The position numbers were made by a program, and so were the translations under genes. The notes beneath the pieces were generated by a model. It made no database searches. It saw only the letters and a list, made by a program, of their open reading frames with translations, and was not told the origin of the DNA. Shown here in pieces: positions 17,113 through 26,487 of a DNA stretch of 64,000 nucleotides (positions are counted from its first letter, which is position 1; each line of letters starts with the position of its first letter). The stretch comes from an uncultured Ruminiclostridium sp. GTDB taxonomy: Bacteria; Bacillota; Clostridia; Oscillospirales; Ruminococcaceae. Location of the stretch: assembly GCA_910579265.1 (NCBI GenBank), contig CAJTTE010000003.1, forward strand, positions 1 to 64,000, given 5' to 3'.

Positions 17113-17568
17113 TCATGCTTTCCCTGCCTGCCTGTCCCTTTCCGCTACGGCCAGTCTGTCGCACCTCTCATTTTCGGCATGACCCGCGTGTCCTTTTATC
17201 CATAAAAACTTCACTTCATGCGTCTCAAGAAGCCCCAGAAGCTTCTCCCAAAGATCCTTATTAAGTGCGGGCTTTTTATCGCTCTTTATCCAGTTATTCC
17301 TCTGCCAGCCTTTTGCCCATCCCTTTTCTATAGCGTCCACAACATATTTGGAATCGGTCTGCAAAAAAACCCGGCAAGGATACTTAAGTGCCTCAAGCCC
17401 CGCAATAACTCCTGAAAGCTCCATCCTATTATTTGTTGTGTCGGGCGCTCCTCCCGAAAGCTCGGTTTCCTTATCTCCGTAACGAAGTATGACTCCGTAA
17501 CCTCCCGGACCCGGATTGCCGCTGCAAGCGCCGTCGGAAAAAATATAAACGGTCTTTTTTTCTTCCAT
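17113..17568 (-). CDS. rnhA: ribonuclease HI
   Basis: Metal-dependent endonuclease that cuts the RNA strand of RNA-DNA hybrids, in the cytosol. The complete DEDD active site is visible: FSDGACSGNPGPGG (Asp12), NNRMELSG (Glu), LQTDSKYVV (Asp) and NERCDRLAV (Asp). The WIKGHAGHAENE segment is the usual catalytic histidine loop. 151 residues, normal for the bacterial single-domain enzyme. It follows the P-type ATPase gene by 17 bases on the same strand, so they are probably cotranscribed, although the functions are unrelated. Confidence 0.95.
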   Translation of the reverse strand: MEEKKTVYIFSDGACSGNPGPGGYGVILRYGDKETELSGGAPDTTNNRMELSGVIAGLEALKYPCRVFLQTDSKYVVDAIEKGWAKGWQRNNWIKSDKKPALNKDLWEKLLGLLETHEVKFLWIKGHAGHAENERCDRLAVAERDRQAGKA

Positions 17569-17585
17569 CTTTTTACCTTTTCTTT

Positions 17586-19994
17586 TTATTTTTCATTTAT
17601 CTTTTTCTTTATAAGCCTTTTTTTCAAAGATCTGAAGGCTTTTCTCAGTTTTACGAAAAAAACATAAAAGAAATTCAATATAGGTTCGGCCGCGCGCTCA
17701 AGCAGCAGCATTACAAAAATACCGCAAGCAGTTATTGCCGCCGCCGCAAGTATGCTGTAAAGCCCCAGAGGCTGAAGCGAAAACAAACTGTTGAACCGCA
17801 GCAGAGCCGTCGTAAATACTCCCACTATACCGATCATCATAAGTATCTTCCATGGTTTTACGGGTTTCATCATTCGTATTATCGCAAAAAAGCTTACAGC
17901 TCCTACTACTACCGTTGTAAGAGTCGACATATTTTCGGTAGGAAGCTCGGTAAACTCCGACAAAAGCACCGAAACTATGGAACAAAAAGCTATCGCCAAT
18001 CCCTGAGGCATGGCTTTTTTCATCATATTCCTTATAAAGCTCCCCCTGATTATACTGGTATTTGCTTCCAGCGCAAGCAAAAAACTCGGAATGCCTATTG
18101 CCGTAGTACTTATAAGAGTAAGCTGTATGGGCTGAAACGGAAAAGGCAGGGGAAGAAACATAAATAAAAATGCAAGTATAAACGAATATATCGTTTTGGT
18201 AAGAAAAAGAGCGCCGCTTCTTTGAAGATTGTTTACGGAACGTCTGCCCTCCGCCACGACCTTGGGCATTGATGCAAAGTTGCTGTCCAGCAGCACCAAA
18301 TTTGAAACGCTTCTTGCAGCGTCGCTTCCGGACTGCATGGCAATCGAGCAATCCGCCTCCTTAAGAGCCAGAACATCGTTTACTCCGTCTCCGGTCATTC
18401 CGACCGTTTTCCCCTGCGCCTTTAACGCTTTTACCAACAGCAGCTTCTGCTGCGGTGAAACCCTTCCGAAAACGGAGTACTTTTCCGCAGCCTCGGGAAT
18501 GTCTTCCTCAGTAAGCGCGGAAGCATCAACTGCCCTTTCCGCATTTTTTACGCCTGCTCTCAAGGCTATTTTCGATACGGTAACGGGATTATCGCCAGAA
18601 ATGATCTTGATATCAACGCCCTGCTTCTCAAAATATGCCAATGTATCCGGCGCTTCCCTTCTGATAACATCTCCTATAAATATCAGAGCGGCGGGTCTGA
18701 CTTCTTCCGGAAGGCATTGATTCCCGAAAGGCCTTTTCGAATACGCAAGTATCAGGACACGAAGTCCGTTTTCCTGCGCCTTTAAGCATTTATCTCTGAT
18801 ACCGTCATACGCCTCACCGAGAACGAATTCGGGCGCGCCGAAAATCAATGAGCCTTCTTCAAATTCCGCCCCGCTCCATTTACGAGCGGATGAAAACGGG
18901 AAAATGCTTTTAGCCTTGACCGTCTTTCCGTCATCCGATTCTTTCGGCCATTTTTCCTTTACCGCATTAAATGTAGGATTATCATCGTACATATTGGCGG
19001 TTAATGCGAACATTGCTTCGTCTACCGGAAATCCGGCATCCAGCAGCTCCGTTGCCTCTACCTGCATAATACCCTCTGTTATTGTTCCGGTTTTATCAAG
19101 ACAAAGAGTATCCACCCTCGCCAGTGTTTCTATACAGTACATATCCTGAGCCAATGTCTTTTTTGCTGCGAGACGTATCGTACTGACCGCCATAACAACG
19201 CTTGCCAGAAGATACAGGCCCTCTGGTATCATGCCTATAAGAGCGGCGACCGTGCTTACAACCGCCCGGTCGGTAGTCTGCTCCGATATGAGGATCGAAT
19301 TAAGGAACAATCCAATAGCCATTGGAATTATACAAACGGCTATTACTTTTATGATCGTATCCAGCGATTTAAGCATAACGCTGTTGTTTTTCTTAAGGTA
19401 TTTTGCACCCGCCGTTATTTTCGAAGCAAAGTTTTCGTTGCCCACATGATTAACCTTAGCCTTGACTTGACCGCTTACAACAAAGCTGCCCGACATCATC
19501 TCGTCTCCGCTTTTTTTCAACACCGGATCGCTTTCTCCGGTTATCATGCTTTCGTTGACCTCGCATTCCCCCTCAAGAACCACACAGTCGGAACAGATCT
19601 GTTTACCCGTGGATAAAAGAGTAAGATCATCCAGAACGATTTCCGAAGTAAGTATCTCCTTTTGAGACCCGTCTCGGATAACCGTTGCCTTCGGAGCCGA
19701 AATAAGGCTGAGCTTGTCTATTATGCGCTTTGCTCTTAGCTCCTGAAAAATCCCTATTACGATATTGAAAAAGATAACCCCCAAAAACAGCGCGTTTTTA
19801 TAAGAGCCTACCGATATTACCAGAATACCCAGAATTATATTCAGAAGGTTAAAAAAACTTACGGTGTTTGTTCTTATGATCTCCTTTACGGATTTGGTTG
19901 GAGTGTCGGCTTCTCCGTTACACTCGCCTTTTTTTATCCTTTCGCTTACCTGCGCCTGAGACAGACCGCTTCTTAAGTAATCCTCATGAAGCAT
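17586..19994 (-). CDS. cation-translocating P-type ATPase (CtpE-like)
   Basis: About 802-residue membrane pump driven by an aspartyl phosphate. It has TGESDP near residue 154, the metal-site helix motif MIPEGLYLL (about 256) where most pumps have PxxL or CPC, the phosphorylation loop LDKTGTITEG with Asp300, and GMTGDGVNDVLALKEAD in the hinge. PEGL rather than CPC argues against heavy metals and for a calcium or magnesium type; the nearest known analogue in motif is mycobacterial CtpE. Two N-terminal, two central and about six C-terminal hydrophobic helices are evident. Start at ATG 19994 behind GGGAAG; a GTG at 20003 overlaps that site. The ion is not certain. Confidence 0.88.
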   Translation of the reverse strand: MLHEDYLRSGLSQAQVSERIKKGECNGEADTPTKSVKEIIRTNTVSFFNLLNIILGILVISVGSYKNALFLGVIFFNIVIGIFQELRAKRIIDKLSLISAPKATVIRDGSQKEILTSEIVLDDLTLLSTGKQICSDCVVLEGECEVNESMITGESDPVLKKSGDEMMSGSFVVSGQVKAKVNHVGNENFASKITAGAKYLKKNNSVMLKSLDTIIKVIAVCIIPMAIGLFLNSILISEQTTDRAVVSTVAALIGMIPEGLYLLASVVMAVSTIRLAAKKTLAQDMYCIETLARVDTLCLDKTGTITEGIMQVEATELLDAGFPVDEAMFALTANMYDDNPTFNAVKEKWPKESDDGKTVKAKSIFPFSSARKWSGAEFEEGSLIFGAPEFVLGEAYDGIRDKCLKAQENGLRVLILAYSKRPFGNQCLPEEVRPAALIFIGDVIRREAPDTLAYFEKQGVDIKIISGDNPVTVSKIALRAGVKNAERAVDASALTEEDIPEAAEKYSVFGRVSPQQKLLLVKALKAQGKTVGMTGDGVNDVLALKEADCSIAMQSGSDAARSVSNLVLLDSNFASMPKVVAEGRRSVNNLQRSGALFLTKTIYSFILAFLFMFLPLPFPFQPIQLTLISTTAIGIPSFLLALEANTSIIRGSFIRNMMKKAMPQGLAIAFCSIVSVLLSEFTELPTENMSTLTTVVVGAVSFFAIIRMMKPVKPWKILMMIGIVGVFTTALLRFNSLFSLQPLGLYSILAAAAITACGIFVMLLLERAAEPILNFFYVFFVKLRKAFRSLKKRLIKKKINEK

Positions 19995-20003
19995 TTTTAT
20001 CAC

Positions 20004-20464
20004 TTCCCATCAAAAATAAACATTAACCCGAGAATAAAACCGCTTTACCCGTTAAAACACAAAATCCCCCTTCAAAGTTTATTACGGTCATAACAAGCAT
20101 GCCGTGACCACAAAAACACAGTTGCCGTCCAAGAGCAAGTTTAGCATCTCTCAGCATGCATCTTGCTTGCATCTTTTGTGTATTTTCTTGATGTACATCA
20201 AGTACGTCTGCGAAAAACCGCCGGGAAATACGCAAAAGCCGCTGCGCGATCTACATGCTTCTAAATACTAAACAGACTCTAAGACAAAACATTATCATCA
20301 TCTTAATGTGCACAGCCTTAGCTTGTCCTCATAGAAGAAGTGCGCGTATTTTTGAGCGTAATTTTTCCGAGAACAGGGAATTTTGACCCAATCATCGGGA
20401 AATTTCTCCGAAAATTCGTGTGCTTATTCTATGAAAAAGATGTTTTTACATCGGCAACCGCTTT
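20004..20464. other. intergenic region with possible degenerate family A element
   Basis: 461 bp without a credible gene. About 20080-20275 contains CTTGCTTGCA followed at similar spacing by AAGTACGTCTGCG, resembling the interior of the family A elements (9671-9848) but without clear inverted ends. It separates the ATPase from the permease genes. Confidence 0.35.
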
Positions 20465-22024
20465 CTATTCCTGTTGCAGAGCCAGTTCAAGATCCTTATA
20501 ATCCAGAAGATTAATATCATTCTCAAAATAAAATCCGTTTCTTAAAACACCCTTGGACTCATGATAACCGGTAACTACAATCTCTCCTCCCCGTTCCTCC
20601 GATTCTAAATCCCCCTTAGCCATGATAAGGTAAAAAAACTTTGCTTTATCCAGATCTTTGTTGTAATAATTTTCATTTGAAAATCCATTGTCTTTTGTGC
20701 AATACACGAAGCTGCTGTTCCCCTGGATCAGGGCCTTAAGCTCCTTAAGGCTGTTCGGGGATACGACGACGGCTGATTTGCCGAGCTGCCAGAGAGCAGT
20801 TGCCGATTTCTGGCCGTTTTCGTCATCGTTTATATTAGCAATATATTTCCATGTTTTTAATTCCTCCGCAAATTTATCCGAATTTATATCCACCGAATCG
20901 ATATCTGCTTTTTCATATATTCTTATAATCGCATAATCCGGCTCAAAACCCAAAGGCATAACCGGAAGAAATGAAAATAAAAAGCTTGCAGCATATAAAA
21001 CCGTTGCATATCCCGCTAAGAAAATAAAAAGATGACGTATATTCTTGAATGCCGCATGGCTGCCTCTTTCCAGTATCATGTTCATTATCACAAAAATAAC
21101 CGTTGCCGCCAGAATTGTGAAAAAAACAAAATATTTTAAATTGGGATTCGTCAGGGAAAGAAACCCCGAATCATCCGGGCGATGGGCGCCCATAAGATTT
21201 ATTAACGCTACCAATATCGAATCCACCGCCATGGTGAATATCAGCATAACTATATATTGATACGGATATCTGCTTTTTGGAAAAGCCAGTGCCATAGTTG
21301 TTTCGCTTTTACGGAATTTATGAAGAAGAAAAGCAGCAATAAGATCCAAAAATGCCACCAACAGCATAAATAACAAAATATTTTCCCTGAAACTCGAAAT
21401 ATACTGCTGACTTTCGAAAATATAACCTCCGGCTATGGGCATAAAAACAAAGATTTTGGCGGAAAGAAGCTCAAAGTATGACTGACCGTCCACTCCCGCC
21501 ATAACCAAAGGAAGGATTATAACAGAAGGCACAAGAGCGTTCCTTAAAATAAACGTGATCATCGTACTTATTACCGAGCCTGAAAACATTACCGACATAA
21601 GCATAGAGCAATACAGAGAAAAAAATATTACCAGATGAGAAACATAGATCCATAGAATATCTGCGACGTTAAAAACTGTCGCAAAAATAAAATACATTGA
21701 TGTAAACGGAACAAAAAAAATAAATAATCCCGAAAAAAAGTAACCCCAGAAATATTGTCTCCTTTTTATTGGCATCGCTCTGTAGAAATCGCATTCCTTA
21801 CGCTTGCCAACATACGAGAACAAAACCACCGGTGTAACAAGACCGCCGAAATAAGCCGCGATCGATCCGCAAACACGGACAAAACTTTCACTCTTGTTCG
21901 CACCGGTCAATATACCAAAGACGGGAATCGCAATTATACAAATAAGAACCATGAAGCCTAAAAGTATTTTGTTGTTTTTTATTCCAAACCATAGTGTCTT
22001 TAATGTTTTCCAACGCAATAACAT
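20465..22024 (-). CDS. ABC transporter permease-like membrane protein, paralogue 2
   Basis: 519-residue integral membrane protein paired with the ABC ATPase at 23820-24740. About ten hydrophobic segments: six up to residue 240, then more to about 370, followed by a soluble C-terminal domain of about 150 residues. It is a clear paralogue of 22245-23819. Both share WFGxKNN near the start, FY(R/S)xMP(I/V)K(R/K)xQYF(W/L)GYF, LAFPKSRY and NMILER...AAFK(N/R)IRHLFIF. Start at ATG 22024 with AAAGGAG upstream; an in-frame TTG at 22042 overlaps that site. It lies 220 bases after its sibling. Likely export or sensing of an envelope-active compound given the YtrA-type regulator, but this is inference. 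Confidence 0.75.
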   Translation of the reverse strand: MLLRWKTLKTLWFGIKNNKILLGFMVLICIIAIPVFGILTGANKSESFVRVCGSIAAYFGGLVTPVVLFSYVGKRKECDFYRAMPIKRRQYFWGYFFSGLFIFFVPFTSMYFIFATVFNVADILWIYVSHLVIFFSLYCSMLMSVMFSGSVISTMITFILRNALVPSVIILPLVMAGVDGQSYFELLSAKIFVFMPIAGGYIFESQQYISSFRENILLFMLLVAFLDLIAAFLLHKFRKSETTMALAFPKSRYPYQYIVMLIFTMAVDSILVALINLMGAHRPDDSGFLSLTNPNLKYFVFFTILAATVIFVIMNMILERGSHAAFKNIRHLFIFLAGYATVLYAASFLFSFLPVMPLGFEPDYAIIRIYEKADIDSVDINSDKFAEELKTWKYIANINDDENGQKSATALWQLGKSAVVVSPNSLKELKALIQGNSSFVYCTKDNGFSNENYYNKDLDKAKFFYLIMAKGDLESEERGGEIVVTGYHESKGVLRNGFYFENDINLLDYKDLELALQQE

Positions 22025-22117
22025 GTAGAAAACTCCTTTCAAAAGCGAAGGTGCAACGGCAGGCGAAAATGTTACAGGATCTTTTCACATTTTAAAACTG
22101 ACGGAATGGCTCACGAT

Positions 22118-22135
22118 ACAAGAAAATTTTCTTGT
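22118..22135. other. 18-bp perfect palindrome between the two permease genes
   Basis: ACAAGAAAATTTTCTTGT at 22118-22135, in the 220-bp spacer upstream of the second permease gene. It could be a protein-binding site or a small hairpin that tunes expression of the last gene; no promoter is evident beside it. Confidence 0.4.
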
Positions 22136-22244
22136 GAATAGACAACTCATTTTTCTTTAAACAAAGAGCCGTTGATATCATCCGCTCCCATATCCGGTCC
22201 GACAATTTAAAATTCTGAAAACAACCGGCTTTTACACTTTTATT

Positions 22245-23819
22245 TCATTCGTCGGGAAATTGGTTGTTTTTAAATCGTGCAATATTCTCATACTTGTAAG
22301 AAAATCCATGCCTTACTGCCGTTCTGTGATTGACGTCAGCTTCGCTTACCGGCGCGTTCGTATCATAATAATCAACGGTGAAAAGATAAAAGCCGTCTTC
22401 AAAATCATAATCAATATTGGTTACTTCGGAATAAATGGGAAAGCTTTCACCGCAGGGAAAAAAACAAACGGGCTTATTTATGGAATCTTCAAAATCTGTG
22501 TATAAAGCGTAAACATTGCGTACAGGATTCTTGGAATAACACACCAGTTCATCAATAGCATTCCGGTCGTTAACGAAAAAGGTTTCCTTTTCATCTTTCT
22601 TAAAAAACATTTCCGCCACGGTCCTTTTGGGCTTTGCGTTATAATCGGGTTCACCGTTGCTTCCCGTAGGATATTCATAAATAACGTTATCTATCCGTAA
22701 ATAAAATTTATCCTCATCTGACGAGGGCTTTATTTCATAAATGTGTATAACGGCGCTTTCGGGTGAAAAAGGAAGTACGCTCACCGGAATAACCAAATGA
22801 CATATATTTATTACAATAAAAAGAAAAAAACAATATCCGGCTGAAAAAATAAACAAATGACGTATCCTTTTAAAAGCGGCCCTCGGATTCCTTTCCAGTA
22901 TCATATTGAGTATTACAAAAGCCGCCAGCACCGACAAGGCGGTAAAAAAAACAATTATAGGCAAATCGATATTCCAACGAACAAATTCCAGACTATATAT
23001 GCGTCCTGAAATAAGCAGTAAAACAGCATCTATCGCCAACGCAAACACCAGCATAACAATGTACTGAAAAAAATACCGGGATTTTGGAAAAGCAAGAGCC
23101 GTTGATGATTCGTTTGTACGATACTTATGAAGAAAAAAAGCTCCTACCGTCTCCGATGCCGCTATAAGAAGCTGCCATGGAATAACATCCCAAAAGAATC
23201 TGTCATTAAATATCCCCATAACTGCGGTAACAGGGGTAAAAATGCTTATTTTTTCAAATAACAGCTCAATATATGCGTTTACATCAACATTTGTTATCAT
23301 AAGAGGAAAAGCCACCAAAGAAATCGCCAGACAATTAATAAGAAAGATCGATACGGCTGTGCTTGTCCTTGATCCGGAAAAAACCGTGCAGAAAACGGTA
23401 GAACAGTAAATAACGGAAAAAGCCGCAACAGACTGCCAGAAATAATCATTCCATCCATACGTACCCATAGCCGAGTGGATTAAAAACATAATAGAAGCCG
23501 GTATTAAAAATATCAGAAATCCGGAAATAAAATATCCCAGAAAATATTGACTTTTTTTTACGGGCATGGAGCTGTAGAAATCATACTCCTGTTTGTTATA
23601 AAGATAGGAGAATATGGTAATAGGAATAAAAAAACCGCCGAAACAAGCTGCAATACAGCCGTAAGTTCCCAAAATATCACTATTAGGATTCGCTTCACCG
23701 AATACCACACTGAAAGCCGGAAGTATTACCCCACAAAGGAGCAGCATAAAACCTGCGATAACACGGTTGTTTTTAAGCCCGAACCATACTATCCCGAAAA
23801 ATTTAAGAGCGTCTCTCAT
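22245..23819 (-). CDS. ABC transporter permease-like membrane protein, paralogue 1
   Basis: 524-residue integral membrane protein, first of two homologous permeases. Its ATG abuts the stop codon of the ABC ATPase gene (TAAATG), so translation is coupled and equal stoichiometry is likely. The N-terminal part has hydrophobic helices with the shared WFGLKNN and FYSSMPVKKSQYF motifs. A soluble C-terminal domain (about residue 375 on) carries acidic and aromatic patches and differs most from the sibling. Two different permeases with one ATPase suggest a heterodimeric channel. The family resembles long ABC-2-like permeases of YtrA-regulated operons; I cannot name it more exactly. Confidence 0.78.
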   Translation of the reverse strand: MRDALKFFGIVWFGLKNNRVIAGFMLLLCGVILPAFSVVFGEANPNSDILGTYGCIAACFGGFFIPITIFSYLYNKQEYDFYSSMPVKKSQYFLGYFISGFLIFLIPASIMFLIHSAMGTYGWNDYFWQSVAAFSVIYCSTVFCTVFSGSRTSTAVSIFLINCLAISLVAFPLMITNVDVNAYIELLFEKISIFTPVTAVMGIFNDRFFWDVIPWQLLIAASETVGAFFLHKYRTNESSTALAFPKSRYFFQYIVMLVFALAIDAVLLLISGRIYSLEFVRWNIDLPIIVFFTALSVLAAFVILNMILERNPRAAFKRIRHLFIFSAGYCFFLFIVINICHLVIPVSVLPFSPESAVIHIYEIKPSSDEDKFYLRIDNVIYEYPTGSNGEPDYNAKPKRTVAEMFFKKDEKETFFVNDRNAIDELVCYSKNPVRNVYALYTDFEDSINKPVCFFPCGESFPIYSEVTNIDYDFEDGFYLFTVDYYDTNAPVSEADVNHRTAVRHGFSYKYENIARFKNNQFPDE

Positions 23820-24740
23820 TTAAAGAACCACCCCCGAACCTAAGCCGCTGTCCCGCAGCTTATGGATAAATATTTCTTCAAGACTTAAAGGAAGCGCTTC
23901 AAAATAAGCTATTTTGTTATCATAGCCTTTGGCTAAAGCGTATATCTTTCTTTCAATTTCCTCCTGTTCCCCCTCTGCGATAAAGGTTATCATTCTTCCG
24001 CTCTCAACTAAGGATTTTGGCATAAGAGAATCTAACGGTATATTGCTCCAGTCATTTTCAAAAACGAGCTGATATTTAAGCATAGCACCCCTGACGTCCT
24101 CCATGTCCGCACTTAACACAAGACGTCCTCTATCTATAAGCACAATACGGTCACAAAGATCTTCCATTTCTCTTAGGTTATGAGACGACATCAGTATGGT
24201 GGAGCCGTTGTTAGTCATTTCCTCTATAAGTATCTTTTTGGTCATTTCTCTTGTAATCGGATCCAAACCGTCAAAAGTCTCGTCACAGAATAGGTATTTA
24301 GCTCCGCATGAAAGAGCGATAGCTATATCGCTTTGCCTCCTCATTCCCTTTGAAAAACCGGAAAGCCTGCGGTTCACATCAAGTCCGTATCTTGCCGACA
24401 GGTCGAAAAATCTTTGCATTGAAAATCCGTTTCTCAAGGATGCGTGTATAGAAGCCATTTTTTTCATGGTCATTCCGGGCTGATAATACTGATCATCGCT
24501 TATATAGGCAATCTTAGCCTTAATTTTGTTATTTTCGTAAACACGGCATCCGTCTATTGCTACAGTACCGCTGTCCTGCTTATAAATCCCTGCCAATATG
24601 CGTAAAAGCGTGGATTTTCCTGCCCCGTTAGTGCCTATAAGACCTATTATACTGTTATCCGGAATGGTCATCGCAATATTATCAAGTGACAAAACTCCCG
24701 ATTCTGAGAAAAACTTACTTAGTCCCTTAACCTCTATCAT
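23820..24740 (-). CDS. ABC transporter ATP-binding protein
   Basis: 306-residue cytosolic ATPase subunit. Walker A GTNGAGKSTLL is near residue 40, the signature LSGFSKGMRRQ near 135, Walker B YLFCDETFDGLDP near 155, and the H-loop SSHNLREMEDL near 190. The signature is a variant (SGFSKGM) common in ABC-2 type exporters. A C-terminal extension of about 80 residues follows. Start at ATG 24740 with AGGTGA just upstream; a GTG at 24749 overlaps it. The gene overlaps the end of the regulator by 14 bases and its stop touches the first permease, so regulator, ATPase and permeases form one operon. Substrate unknown. Confidence 0.9.
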   Translation of the reverse strand: MIEVKGLSKFFSESGVLSLDNIAMTIPDNSIIGLIGTNGAGKSTLLRILAGIYKQDSGTVAIDGCRVYENNKIKAKIAYISDDQYYQPGMTMKKMASIHASLRNGFSMQRFFDLSARYGLDVNRRLSGFSKGMRRQSDIAIALSCGAKYLFCDETFDGLDPITREMTKKILIEEMTNNGSTILMSSHNLREMEDLCDRIVLIDRGRLVLSADMEDVRGAMLKYQLVFENDWSNIPLDSLMPKSLVESGRMITFIAEGEQEEIERKIYALAKGYDNKIAYFEALPLSLEEIFIHKLRDSGLGSGVVL

Positions 24741-25095
24741 ATTCTTCACCTGCTATCTCAAAAATTCTTTCTTTTTTAACTCCGCTTTTTTTAGCTTCCC
24801 TAATGAAGAGACGAAGCTTATCCTCCGCCTTTTTGGTTTGCTCGTCAGCTACCGCCGAAAGGTCGGAATTTATAAACGAGCCCTTTCCCGCCACGCTGTA
24901 TATAACCCCGCGCCGTTCAAGCTCTCCGTAGGCTCTTGCTATTGTGTTGGGATTTATACTCATAGCGACCGCAAGCTGTCTCACCGACGGAAGCTGTTCG
25001 TCGGGTTTAAGCTCTCCCGACAACGCCATCTCACTTATATTAGCGGCAAGCTGTTCATATATAGGACGTTTGTCTTTGTAATCTACAGTAATCAT
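24727..25095 (-). CDS. GntR family transcriptional regulator, YtrA type
   Basis: 122-residue DNA-binding repressor. A winged helix occupies residues 10-75 with the GntR signature LPSVRQLAVAMSINPNTIARAYGELERRG. Only a short helical tail follows instead of a ligand-binding domain, which defines the YtrA subfamily. These proteins usually repress their own ABC transporter operon and respond to cell-envelope stress or antibiotics. It is the first gene of the operon and overlaps the ATPase gene. A 21-bp inverted repeat at 25142-25162, just downstream of a strong promoter, is the likely operator, so autoregulation is expected. Confidence 0.92.
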   Translation of the reverse strand: MITVDYKDKRPIYEQLAANISEMALSGELKPDEQLPSVRQLAVAMSINPNTIARAYGELERRGVIYSVAGKGSFINSDLSAVADEQTKKAEDKLRLFIREAKKSGVKKERIFEIAGEEYDRG

Positions 25096-25141
25096 TTTAT
25101 CTCTTTTCTCTGCATGTTTTTATGGCTTTTAACATGTTAAT

Positions 25142-25162
25142 TGTATTAGTCTTATTAGTACA
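25142..25162 (-). promoter_or_regulatory. probable YtrA-type operator
   Basis: 21-bp inverted repeat with half-sites TGTAyTArT and its complement around a short centre, 46 bases before the regulator start and about 10-30 bases after the predicted transcription start. A repressor bound here would block transcription. Assignment to the adjacent regulator is by position. Confidence 0.6.
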
Positions 25163-25176
25163 GTTGCTTTAGCTTT

Positions 25177-25205
25177 ATTTTATATGATTTCCCCGGGTTT
25201 GTCAA
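25177..25205 (-). promoter_or_regulatory. sigma-A promoter of the regulator-ABC operon
   Basis: Minus-strand TTGACA (25200-25205) and TAAAAT (25177-25182) with a 17-base spacer. This is one of the best promoter matches in the window, immediately upstream of the 21-bp inverted repeat. Confidence 0.75.
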
Positions 25206-25504
25206 TAGGGAAAAGAAAATTTTTGACAGACATTTAAAATTAAGATAAAGCCGTTGCTTAAAGATGCCTGTTAAAACAATGTGTAAAATTCAAATTCACC
25301 GAACACCGTAATTATGACACAGGGTTTATATCAGCGTAATCCGCTGCACACCTGTCCTTATCTTTTATTTGCCGCCGTACAAAAGCATATGGATGCCTTT
25401 AATATGATCCGATAGATTTAACAATAATTTTTATTGTTTTATTCCGTTTTGTTTACGGGCTTCCGCCTATATAAATTATTATTTGATACCATGAGCTTTA
25501 TGTT

Positions 25505-26033
25505 GTGATATCATAAAAAGAACGCAGCAAAGCGGAGCGATTCATTAAAACGATAAAACGACCTTGGACGTTAAGATCGATTCATCCTCTTTCCGTGTCC
25601 GAGGTCGTTATATCATAAAACGAGCGCAGCGAAGCGGAGCGATTCCTTAAAACGATAAAACGGCCTTGGACATTAAGATCGATTCTTCCTCTTTCCGTGT
25701 CCGAGGCCGTTATATCATAAAAAGAGCGCAGCAAAGCGGAGCGATTCCTTAAAACGATAAAACGACCTTGGACGTTAAGATCGATTCATCCTCTTTCCGT
25801 GTCCGAGGTCGTTATATCATAAAAAGAGCGCAGCGAAGCGGAGCGATTCCTTAAAACGATAAAACGGCCTTGGACATTAAGATCGATTCTTCCTCTTTCC
25901 GTGTCCGAGGTCGTTATATCATAAAAAGAGCGCAGCAAAGCGGAGCGATTCCTTAAAACGATAAAACGGCCTTGGACGTTAAGATCGATTCTTCCTCTTT
26001 CCCGCGTCTAAGGTCGTTATAGCATAAAAAGAG
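25505..26033 (+). repeat. hairpin-unit array 2: five tandem 102-bp units
   Basis: Five units with hairpin arms starting at 25557, 25659, 25761, 25863 and 25965, exactly 102 bp apart. Each has a 13-base arm (AACGACCTTGGAC or AACGGCCTTGGAC), a 27-base loop with CGATTC(A/T)TCCTCTTTCC, the pairing arm (GTCCGAGGTCGTT or GTCCGAGGCCGTT), then a linker with GCGCAGC(A/G)AAGCGGAGCGATTCC. Units 1 and 3 share one set of variants and units 2 and 4 another, so the array grew by copying a 204-bp dimer. Unit 2 carries a paired A-T to G-C change in the stem. The sequence 25206-25504 before it shows no gene. Confidence 0.85.
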
Positions 26034-26487
26034 CGAATAGCTTCTTAAAAACCAGCCTTTGATCTGCTTTCAGCATGCTTTGCCGCTCTTTTGGATCCGG
26101 CTTTAAGTGCATTCAGTAATAATATAAAATAATCGGAACCTTATAAACTTTATCATAGCTGCTTTACCCAAACCAGCACTGCCGAACCGAAAGGTTCTGC
26201 TTTTTAGTTGAAATACGGCAGTATAACGGCCTTTCTCTTTAAAAAGCCTTCGCATATTCTTCACCCAAGTCTTTGTTCCTCTGTTTTCTCCCGCTGACTC
26301 AAACTGCGTCTGTTTCTCTTTTCTACGTTCAAAATGCTTATATCCGATATAATGTTGAGGCTTGAGTTTTTTTAAACGATTTCGAACTGTTCAAGCCCTT
26401 TATCAAAACTAACTGCCGTCCATTTGTTAATATTTTTCAATGGCATTAAACATACTACGTATGATTTTGACCGTTTTCCCTTCGGCT
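26034..26487. other. intergenic stretch without recognisable feature
   Basis: 454 bp between the repeat array and the end of the ECF S-component gene. Only short unsupported frames were seen, and no terminator for the minus-strand gene was found in it. Confidence 0.5.

Noticed and set aside
25505..26033. CRISPR array
   Set aside because: Regular spacing suggests it, but the whole 102-bp unit including the would-be spacer is repeated; there are no unique spacers and no cas genes.
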